A DNA stretch of 64,000 nucleotides, taken from the NCBI RefSeq assembly GCF_040214835.1, contig NZ_CP157874.1:4862501-4926500 (forward strand). Direction: 5' to 3'. This stretch comes from Pseudomonas asiatica (GTDB taxonomy: Bacteria > Pseudomonadota > Gammaproteobacteria > Pseudomonadales > Pseudomonadaceae). How positions within the stretch are numbered: the stretch's first letter is position 1; every line of letters begins with the position of its first letter. The notes beneath the pieces were generated by a model, which had not been told where the DNA came from, ran no database searches, and worked only from the letters and a program-made list of their open reading frames with translations. This document shows, piece after piece, positions 57,822 to 64,000 of the stretch. The position numbers and the translations under genes were made by a program.

Positions 57822-58879
57822 CGTGCGCTTACCTCTTTGCCGTCCAGCTTGTCGCCACGGGTGTCGATGGTCGCTTCCACCGACATGCCCACGCGCAGGC
57901 GGGCAAGCAGCGGCTGGCCGTCATCGAAAACGATCTTCACCGGGATGCGCTGCACCACCTTGGTGAAGTTGCCGGTAGCGTTGTCCGGCTTGACCGCGGC
58001 GAAGGTCACGCCGGTGGCCGGGGCGATGCTTTCCACATGGCCTTGCAGCTTCTCACCGGCAAAGGTGTCGACGCTGATGCTCACGGCCTGGCCAGGCTGT
58101 ACGTGGGTCAGCTGGGTTTCCTGGAAGTTGCCGACCACGTAGGCCTGCTGCAACGGCACCACCGACAGCAGGCGGGCTCCCGGGTTGACGTAGGCACCGA
58201 CACGCAAGGCGCGCTCGCCGACCATGCCGTCCACCGGCGCGGTGATGCGGGTGTAGGACAGATCGAGCTGGGCCTTTTCCAGCCCTGCCTCGGCCCGCTT
58301 CAGTTGGCCGTCGGCACTGGCTACCTGAGCGGTAAGGATATCCACCTGCTTGCGCGCCGCTACCAGCGCCGCCTGGGCATTGGCCAGGCGTGCGCGGGCC
58401 TGGTCGACCCCGCTGCGCGCCTGCTGGGCGTTCTGCACGGTGCCGGCACCCTGCTCGGCCAGGCGGCTGTAGCGGTTGACCTCATGGTCGGCGAACGCAG
58501 CTTCGGCCTGGGCCGCTTTCACTGCGGCCTCAGCCTGGGCAATCAGCGACGCCTGGCGCTCGAGGGTGGCACGGGCATCGGCGCTTTGCGCCTGGGCCAC
58601 CAGCAACTGCGCCTGCGCGGCATCCAGCGCGGCCTGGTAGTCACGGGCATCGATGGTCGCCAGCAACTGGCCGGCCTTGACCTGCTGGTTGTCCTCCACC
58701 AGCACCTCCTTGATGAAGCCGGCGATCTTCGGCGCGACCACGGTGTAGTCGGCGATCACATAGGCATCATTGGTGCTCTGGCGGTGGTCACTGCCGAACA
58801 TCCAGGGGCCAGCGATGCCGGCCAGGACGGCCACGGCAAGCACCGAGCCGATGAACAGGGTTTTGCGGTTGTTGGTCAT
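57818..58879 (-). CDS. HlyD/EmrA-family membrane-fusion protein
   Basis: This is the periplasmic adaptor of the efflux pump, about 353 residues. It has an N-terminal membrane anchor (about 7-27: LFIGSVLAVAVLAGIAG), a lipoyl/biotinyl hairpin with VLVEDNQQVKAGQLLATID, a long Ala/Gln-rich coiled coil (about 80-185), and the LSYTRITAPVDGMVGERALR beta domain. The start MTNNRKTLF at 58877-58879 is favoured; an upstream ATG at 58900 would add seven residues. It is 28 bp after the MFS gene. Confidence 0.92.
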   Translation of the reverse strand: MTNNRKTLFIGSVLAVAVLAGIAGPWMFGSDHRQSTNDAYVIADYTVVAPKIAGFIKEVLVEDNQQVKAGQLLATIDARDYQAALDAAQAQLLVAQAQSADARATLERQASLIAQAEAAVKAAQAEAAFADHEVNRYSRLAEQGAGTVQNAQQARSGVDQARARLANAQAALVAARKQVDILTAQVASADGQLKRAEAGLEKAQLDLSYTRITAPVDGMVGERALRVGAYVNPGARLLSVVPLQQAYVVGNFQETQLTHVQPGQAVSISVDTFAGEKLQGHVESIAPATGVTFAAVKPDNATGNFTKVVQRIPVKIVFDDGQPLLARLRVGMSVEATIDTRGDKLDGKEVSAR

Positions 58880-58907
58880 TTCAGTGGTTCTCGAATTCAT
58901 CCAGGGT

Positions 58908-60449
58908 TCAGGCCACCGCGCGCGGCGGATAGACCCGGGTAGGCACGAAAGGAATCAGGCAGATCAGGGCCACGGCAATGCAGGCCATGACCAGGTAGAG
59001 GTCGGCCGAGGTCAGCACCAGCGCCTGGTCGTGGATGCGCCTGGCCAAGCCGGCTGCGTTACCGTCGACCAGCGGGGCGTTGCCCAGGCTGTCCACCAGG
59101 TGGTTGGAATGGAAGTGCCGGCGCAGGGTGCCAAGGGCGTCCAGCAGGCCACCGGCGATAACCGCGGCCAGGCCCTTGACGGTATTGAACCAGCTGGAGG
59201 CGAACGGGCCTTCCTGCGGGGTCATGCCGTTGGTGGACAGCATCAGCAGCGGCAGCACTGCCATTGGCTGGCCGAACACCTGCAGCAGGTAGAACGGGTA
59301 GAAGTCGCCACGGATCCACTCGCTGGTCAGCAGGCTGCTGCCGACACAGGACACCGCCAGCATCGCCAGGCCGATGCCCAGCACCCAACGGCAGTCCACC
59401 GCGCGGATGTTGCACAGCGCCGCCGTCAGTGGCAGGGCGATCAGCTGCGGCATGGCCACCAGCATCATCAGCGGGCTGGTCTGCGCCGGGCGGTAGCCCT
59501 GGATCTGCGCCAGGTAGGCCGACGGAATGCTACCAACACCCGAGAGCACGATCAGCACACCGGCCAGGGTCACCAGGGCGAAACTCAGGTTGCGCCGTGA
59601 CAGCATGCGCAACTGGAAGAACGGCAGCGGCTCGGACCATTCGTTGTACATGAACAGCACCAGCAACAGCAGGCCACCGCCGAGCAGCCAGCAGATCAGC
59701 GGCGAATCGAACCAGCCCCAGCGGTCACCCAGCGACAGGCCCAGCACGATGCAGCTGATGGCGGGCAGGCCGAGCAGCACGCCGCGCCAGTCGAACTGCT
59801 TGAAGCGCTCCAGGCGCAGTGGGTCCTGCGGCAGGCCCCAACCGACGCAGAACATGGCCAGCAGCGAGGGCAGGATGATCTGCCAGAACGCCCACTGCCA
59901 ACCGACATATTCGGTCCACAGCCCTGCCAGCGGCGTGCCGAGGTTGGGGCCGAAGGTGGCGGTGAGGGCATAGCAGGCCAGGCCATAGACCTTGATGCCC
60001 GGTGGCAGGAAGCGCAGGGCCACGCTCATCAACATCGGCGGCAAGGCGCCAGAGGCGAAGCCCTGGAGCACACGCAGCAGCATCAGGCTGTGCAGGTTGG
60101 GGGCGAACGGTTGCAGCAGGCCGAGCACGGCGAACAGGCCGATGGCGCTCATCGTGAAGCGCCGCAGCGAGAACGTGGTGGCCAGCCATGGCGCGAAGGC
60201 CATGGCCGAGACCGAGGCGGCGCTGTAGACCGCCAGCAGCCAGGCGCCTTCGTCGGCACCGATGCCCATGGCCCCACGGATATCGGCCAGGGAGATCTTG
60301 GTCACCGACTCGTTGAGGCCCGCGCACAACACGGCCAGCAGCACACCGAACAGACCGACCACTACCTGCAGGCCGAACGCAGTCTGCGCAGGCGCGGCCG
60401 GCGCGGGGGCGGCGGCAATCGCGGCAGACGGGGCGGACAGGGAACTCAT
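58908..60449 (-). CDS. DHA2-type MFS efflux transporter (EmrB-like)
   Basis: This 513-residue protein of 14 predicted membrane segments is a drug:H+ antiporter. Typical features are LNESVTKISLADIRGAMGIG in the first periplasmic segment and the GFASGALPPMLMSVALRFLP motif. A GTPLAGLW-type ATFGPNLGTPLAGLWTEYVG is motif C of DHA2 pumps. The start at 60447-60449 follows an upstream GGAGA. It is the first gene of the MFS-HlyD-NodT operon, and the LysR gene lies just upstream on the same strand. Confidence 0.93.
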   Translation of the reverse strand: MSSLSAPSAAIAAAPAPAAPAQTAFGLQVVVGLFGVLLAVLCAGLNESVTKISLADIRGAMGIGADEGAWLLAVYSAASVSAMAFAPWLATTFSLRRFTMSAIGLFAVLGLLQPFAPNLHSLMLLRVLQGFASGALPPMLMSVALRFLPPGIKVYGLACYALTATFGPNLGTPLAGLWTEYVGWQWAFWQIILPSLLAMFCVGWGLPQDPLRLERFKQFDWRGVLLGLPAISCIVLGLSLGDRWGWFDSPLICWLLGGGLLLLVLFMYNEWSEPLPFFQLRMLSRRNLSFALVTLAGVLIVLSGVGSIPSAYLAQIQGYRPAQTSPLMMLVAMPQLIALPLTAALCNIRAVDCRWVLGIGLAMLAVSCVGSSLLTSEWIRGDFYPFYLLQVFGQPMAVLPLLMLSTNGMTPQEGPFASSWFNTVKGLAAVIAGGLLDALGTLRRHFHSNHLVDSLGNAPLVDGNAAGLARRIHDQALVLTSADLYLVMACIAVALICLIPFVPTRVYPPRAVA

Positions 60450-60572
60450 GGGCAGACATCTCCAGCAACAAATTTGCGACTGGAGCAAGTCTAAGAAGGT
60501 CGAATGCTGACGAAAACTGACTTATCGGTAGGTTTATGTTGCGTCAGGCGCAATCCACTTCGAAACCGAGTC

Positions 60573-60667
60573 GCCTGCTTCGCGGGCGCGCCCGCTCCCA
60601 CAGAAAAATCACAGGGCCTGAGGGCTGTGGTGTACCTGTGGGAGCGGGCATGCCCGCGAAGAAGCCA
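60573..60667. repeat. REP pair (class A)
   Basis: Inverted 'CTTCGCGGGCGCGCCCGCTC' copies between the LysR regulator and the MFS operon. Confidence 0.88.
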
Positions 60668-60675
60668 ACCCGGAA

Positions 60676-61584
60676 TCAAGGGTCGACACTGCAGCAAGCC
60701 TTCAGGGTCTGCCGCAACCACCGATGTGCCGGGTCATTGTGAAACCGTGGGTGCCATGCCTGCAGCACGGTCACTCGCTCCAGCGGCACCGGAATCTCGA
60801 ACGAGCGCAGCGGCAGCCCGAGCTTGTGCACGCTGTTGAGGATGTTGGCCGGCATCGGCAGGATCAGGTCGGAATCCGGCAGCGAGAACAGCGCCGAGTG
60901 AAAACTCGGGGTAATCAGCGCCACCCGCCGCTGCACCTTGAAGTTGGCCAGTTCCACATCGATCGGCCCATTGGCTCGCCCACGGCGGGACACGCTGATC
61001 TGTGGATAACTGGCAAAACTGTGCGCCGTGATCGGCTGCTCGAAAATCGGGTGGTCGCGCCGTGCCAGGCCCACGTAGTAGGTCTGGAACAGGCTCTGCA
61101 CCTTGATCTCCGGCCCCAGGTCCACGGTCGAGCTGATGATCAGGTCGGTACGCCCGTCGCGCAGCACGCTGTCATCATCGCCGCCGGGGCTTTCCGGCAC
61201 GAAGCGCAGCACCGTGCGCGGTGCCTGTTCGTGCATGCGCCGCAGCAACTGGGCACCGTACAGGGCGATGAACAGGTCGTTGGTGCGGATGTTGAAGGCC
61301 CGGTCAAGCTTGGGCAGGTCGACCTCGTCGCCACTGCGGAACACCTCGCCGGCCTGCTCCACCAACGCCGCCACCTGCTCGCGCAGGGCCAGCGCCCGCG
61401 GCGTCGGCACCAGGCCGCGACCGGCGCGCACCAGGATCGGGTCACCCAACGCATCGCGGATACGCCCCAGGGTCCGGCTCATCGCCGCCGGGCTGAGGTT
61501 CATGCGCTGCGCCGCGCCGACCACGCTGCCCTCGTCGAGCAGGGCATCGAGGGCGACGAGCAGGTTCATGTCCGGGAGTTGCAT
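60676..61584 (-). CDS. LysR-family transcriptional regulator
   Basis: This 302-residue LysR regulator has an N-terminal winged helix-turn-helix (about 6-64: GSVVGAAQRMNLSPAAMSRT) and a C-terminal periplasmic-binding-like effector domain (about 92-295). The ligand cannot be deduced. It is co-oriented with and 226 bp upstream of the MFS-HlyD-NodT operon, so it may control it, although LysR regulators are more often divergent from their targets. Confidence 0.9.
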   Translation of the reverse strand: MQLPDMNLLVALDALLDEGSVVGAAQRMNLSPAAMSRTLGRIRDALGDPILVRAGRGLVPTPRALALREQVAALVEQAGEVFRSGDEVDLPKLDRAFNIRTNDLFIALYGAQLLRRMHEQAPRTVLRFVPESPGGDDDSVLRDGRTDLIISSTVDLGPEIKVQSLFQTYYVGLARRDHPIFEQPITAHSFASYPQISVSRRGRANGPIDVELANFKVQRRVALITPSFHSALFSLPDSDLILPMPANILNSVHKLGLPLRSFEIPVPLERVTVLQAWHPRFHNDPAHRWLRQTLKACCSVDP

Positions 61585-61717
61585 GGCCGTTTTCCGTTAC
61601 AGCTGTGGGGGATGGCGATGGTAGCAGGTTGCTGGATTGCACCAGACGCAATGCGCTCGTGCGTGGTGGGGCATTTATCCTGAGGGTGGATTGAGCCAAG
61701 AATGAGGAATGGCAGGT

Positions 61718-61815
61718 TCGGCCTCTTCGCGGGTAAACCCGCTCCCACAGTGACTGCACAGGCTTTGAATACTGTGGCGCACCTGTGGGAGCGGGTTTAC
61801 CCGCGAAGAGGCCAG
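61718..61815. repeat. REP pair (class A)
   Basis: Inverted CTCTTCGCGGGTAAACCCGC copies in the divergent LysR/universal-stress gap, an unusual place for a REP since no gene ends here. Confidence 0.9.
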
Positions 61816-61855
61816 AACAGACAACCCCTTAGCCAGCCTGAAACAAGGATTCCAC

Positions 61856-62305
61856 ATGCCCAGCCCCGTCCTGATCGCCATCGACGCCTCCCCTGCATCC
61901 ACCGCCCTGCTCACCCTCGCCCGCCGCTACTGCCGCCCCGGCGACCACGAACTGCATGTGCTGCTGGCCATCGACTCTACCTTCGCCGTCCACGACCAAC
62001 CCGCGCCTTACACCGCAGAAGAACTGGAAGAATACCCTGCCGCCTGCGAAGAGCAGCACCAGGCCGACCAGGCCGTGGCCGAGGCGGTGCGCGAGTTGCA
62101 GCAAGCCGGCTTCGCCAGCCGGGGCTGCATGGTGGCCGGGCAGCCGGTCGAGGCGATCGTGGCCAAGGCGCAGGAACTGAATTGTGAACTGATCATCATG
62201 GGCCACCGCCACCTGTCGCGGCTGGGGCGGATGCTGGACCCGTCGATCAGCGCGAAGGTGATTGATCGAGTGAAGGTGCCAGTGTTGGTAGGGGCAGCGA
62301 GCTAA
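61856..62305 (+). CDS. Universal stress protein (UspA family)
   Basis: This 149-residue single Usp domain starts VLIAIDASPASTALLTLA and has the LLAIDSTFAVHD segment and GHRHLSRLGRMLDPSIS near the C terminus. The Gly-rich ATP loop (G-2x-G-9x-G-S/T) is only partly conserved, so ATP binding is uncertain. It is monocistronic, with REP elements on both sides. Confidence 0.92.
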   Translation: MPSPVLIAIDASPASTALLTLARRYCRPGDHELHVLLAIDSTFAVHDQPAPYTAEELEEYPAACEEQHQADQAVAEAVRELQQAGFASRGCMVAGQPVEAIVAKAQELNCELIIMGHRHLSRLGRMLDPSISAKVIDRVKVPVLVGAAS

Positions 62306-62308
62306 CTG

Positions 62309-62388
62309 CACCGCTCCCACAGGATTTGCGCCAGCCCCAAGAGCAGCGCATCACTTGTGGGAGCGGGCAAGCCCGCGAAGAGGCCAGT
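62309..62388. repeat. REP pair, one arm truncated
   Basis: The left arm keeps only CCGCTCCCACAGG; the right arm is the complete TGTGGGAGCGGGCAAGCCCG unit. It lies between convergent universal-stress and HlyD genes. Confidence 0.8.
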
Positions 62389-62410
62389 AGCTGCACTACC
62401 TCACCCCGGA

Positions 62411-63271
62411 TCATCCCTCGCTCGGCTTCACCACCACCGTACAAGTCGTCCCCGCCGCCAGCAAAAACCCGTCCGGCACTTCATCGATATGAATGCGCAC
62501 CGGCACCCGCTGCGCCAGCCGCACCCAGTTGAAAGTCGGGTTCACATCGGCGATCAACTCGCGGCTCTGTGGGTTGTCGCGGTCGTAGATGCCGCGGGCG
62601 ATGCTCTCCACATGGCCCTTGATGCGCTCGCCGCTCATCATCTGCAGCTCGGCCTGGTCACCCACCTTCACGTGCGGCAGCTTGGTCTCCTCGAAGAACC
62701 CGTATACCCAGAACGAGTTCTCGTCGACCACCGCCATCACCGCTTCACCGGTACGTGCATAGTCACCCTTGTGGATATTCAGGTTGGTCACGTAGCCGTC
62801 CACCGTGGCCACGATATGCGTGCGCTTGAGGTTCAGTTCGGCGGCGGCCAGTTCGGCAAGGGCCTGCTGGTAGTCCGCCTGGGCGGAGTTGGCGATGTTG
62901 CTGGCGTCGTCGCGGTTTTCCTTGGAGATCACCAGGTTGTCCATGTCGGCACGGCGCTTGGCGTTGACCTTGCGCATCTCCCAGGTGGCCTTGCGCGAAG
63001 CGACCAGCGCCTTGGCCTGGTCGACCGCCAGTTGGTAGTGCTCGGGGTCGATCTGGATCAGCAGGTCGCCCTTCTTCACCCGCTGGTTGTCCTTGACCGG
63101 CACGTCCACCACATAGCCAGGCACGTCGGCAGCGACGTTGATGATGTCGGCACGCACACGGCCGTCGCGGGTCCATGGCGTGGTCATGTAGTGCAGCCAC
63201 AACTGGCGACCGATCACCACGGCAGCGGCAAGCACCAACAGGGTGGCGATCAGGCTGAAGAACTTTTTCAT
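62411..63271 (-). CDS. HlyD-family periplasmic adaptor (AaeA-like)
   Basis: This 286-residue adaptor has an N-terminal membrane anchor (about 5-22: LIATLLVLAAAVVIGRQLW), a lipoyl half-motif VPVKDNQRVKKGDLLIQID, a short coiled coil and a beta domain (RTHIVATVDGYVTNLNIHKG). The size and form match AaeA. It follows the DUF1656 gene by 10 bp and the FUSC gene, giving the aaeB-aaeX-aaeA type of aromatic carboxylic acid exporter. Confidence 0.92.
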   Translation of the reverse strand: MKKFFSLIATLLVLAAAVVIGRQLWLHYMTTPWTRDGRVRADIINVAADVPGYVVDVPVKDNQRVKKGDLLIQIDPEHYQLAVDQAKALVASRKATWEMRKVNAKRRADMDNLVISKENRDDASNIANSAQADYQQALAELAAAELNLKRTHIVATVDGYVTNLNIHKGDYARTGEAVMAVVDENSFWVYGFFEETKLPHVKVGDQAELQMMSGERIKGHVESIARGIYDRDNPQSRELIADVNPTFNWVRLAQRVPVRIHIDEVPDGFLLAAGTTCTVVVKPSEG

Positions 63272-63281
63272 CGAAGGATTC

Positions 63282-63497
63282 TCACCAGTAGAGCGACAGC
63301 GCCAAAGCGCCGAACAGGCAGACGAACAGGCTCAGGCGCAGCAGCGCCGGGTGCCAGAAGAAGCGGTAGCCATCATGGCTGGCAATGAACCGGTCCAGGC
63401 CCCAGGCCAGGCCCAGGGCGAACAGGAACATCAAGGTCATGGTGGGCATGTACACGCCATGGAAAGCGATTTCACGGGGCATGGTTTCACGGAGCAT
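63282..63497 (-). CDS. DUF1656 small membrane protein (AaeX-like)
   Basis: This is a 71-residue protein with two membrane helices (about 18-37 and 52-69) and the family start PREIAFHGVYMPTMTLMFLF. DUF1656/AaeX proteins accompany FUSC exporters; their role is unknown. The start at 63495-63497 overlaps the FUSC stop by 11 bp. It lies in a different frame from the longer ORF upstream. Confidence 0.9.
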   Translation of the reverse strand: MLRETMPREIAFHGVYMPTMTLMFLFALGLAWGLDRFIASHDGYRFFWHPALLRLSLFVCLFGALALSLYW

Positions 63498-64000
63498 CGT
63501 GCAGTCCTTTCGCCGGTGCCAACGGCGACTGTGGGTCGAGCAGGGAAGAACGGATGAAGTGCAGGTAGCTTTGCGCGCGGCGCAGCACCGAGGTGTCGAA
63601 GTGGCGGGCGAAGGGCTCGTCGGTGGCCTGCACGCGGGCGATGGCATGGTCCACCGCCACCAGCGCGCGTTCGTGGTTGCTGGCGCTGGGCTGCAGGAAC
63701 AGCCGGGCCAGGGCACGGCCCATCACGCGGATCGCCTGGCGCCAGGGCTGCGACTCGGCGTAGGCCGGGTGCACCGGCGCACGGGCCTGTTCCTTGCGCA
63801 GCTCGATGATGGCGTGGCCGATTTCCAGCACGGTGAACATCCAGCCCATCAACTGGCTCTGTACCTGCGGCTTGCCGGCTGCCAGGCCATAGGCCTGGTG
63901 CAGCAGGTCACGGGTGCGGCTCTCGAAGGCGGTGCCGATGCCGCGCAGGCGGCCGCTGATGGCGAACAGCACCTGCTCGCGCAGTTCCTGCTCCAGGCGG
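63487..64000 (-). CDS. FUSC-family aromatic acid exporter, C-terminal part (cut by window edge)
   Basis: The last 170 residues or so of an AaeB/YccS-type FUSC transporter are visible; the 5' part lies right of the window. The frame is open to base 64000, so the apparent GTG start near 63972 is only internal. The visible region is cytoplasmic helical, with EHARALVAVDHAIARVQATDEPFARHFD (quoted in part as RALVAVDHAIARV). The downstream DUF1656 and HlyD genes support this identification. The substrate is unknown. Confidence 0.85.
   Translation of the reverse strand, partial: RLEQELREQVLFAISGRLRGIGTAFESRTRDLLHQAYGLAAGKPQVQSQLMGWMFTVLEIGHAIIELRKEQARAPVHPAYAESQPWRQAIRVMGRALARLFLQPSASNHERALVAVDHAIARVQATDEPFARHFDTSVLRRAQSYLHFIRSSLLDPQSPLAPAKGLHDAP

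Overview
The window is typical chromosome of a fluorescent pseudomonad of the Pseudomonas putida group. GC content is high and there is a complete alginate cluster headed by algD. There is an unfused petA-petB-petC operon, a fused cysNC, a methionine gamma-lyase very like the P. putida enzyme, and many P. putida-type REP palindromes of the 'GTGGGAGCGGGTTTACCCGC' and 'GTAGGAGCGGCCTTGTGTCG' kinds. I see no prophage, insertion sequence, CRISPR array, tRNA or rRNA. Both window edges cut genes: mraZ at the left and an FUSC-family exporter at the right.

Layout, 1-12 kb. The 5' part of mraZ (start of the division/cell-wall cluster, with its promoter and MraZ operator) is followed by rnpB and rsmI, all on the minus strand. 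Then comes the divergent plus-strand envelope cluster lpoA-yraN-gmhA-dolP and a small lipoprotein. The next block is on the minus strand: sspB and sspA (stringent starvation proteins), petABC (cytochrome bc1 complex) and rpsI/rplM (ribosomal proteins), transcribed rplM-rpsI, then petA-petB-petC, then sspA-sspB.

12-37 kb. A Tas-like aldo/keto reductase and a GATase1-AraC regulator are followed by zapE, trpS (with an unusual C-terminal domain), a small alpha/beta hydrolase and zapG. A divergent mdeA/mdeR pair handles methionine catabolism. cysD-cysNC activate sulfate. A NIF3-like protein is divergent from algW, the periplasmic protease of the AlgU regulatory cascade. The acidic amino-acid ABC importer aapJQMP, an EstB-like carboxylesterase, rhlB, moaC-moaD-moaE, a PIN-PhoH ATPase, a polysaccharide deacetylase-like protein whose metal-ligand motifs are lost, and yaaA complete this part.

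37-54 kb. The full 12-gene alginate operon is present as algD-alg8-alg44-algK-algE-algG-algX-algL-algI-algJ-algF-algA. A good AlgU (sigma-22) promoter lies about 440 bp upstream of algD. AlgA and AlgD make GDP-mannuronate. Alg8 polymerises it, with Alg44 as the c-di-GMP sensor. AlgK, AlgX, AlgG and AlgL form the periplasmic scaffold/modification complex. AlgI, AlgJ, AlgF and AlgX acetylate the polymer, and AlgE exports it. The key catalytic residues checked are intact, so the pathway looks functional. A REP pair lies between algL and algI. More strikingly, a perfect REP inverted repeat lies inside the translated 5' end of algK and lengthens its signal peptide.

54-64 kb. This is accessory-type content: a membrane-anchored hypothetical, two short-chain dehydrogenases, a NodT/HlyD/DHA2-MFS tripartite efflux operon with a LysR regulator beside it, a universal stress protein, and a second efflux module (HlyD-DUF1656-FUSC, AaeAXB-like) running off the right end.

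Nothing here is clearly a new biological system. The best leads are the REP element inside algK, the apparent pseudo-deacetylase, the appended TrpS domain and several unexplained regulatory palindromes.
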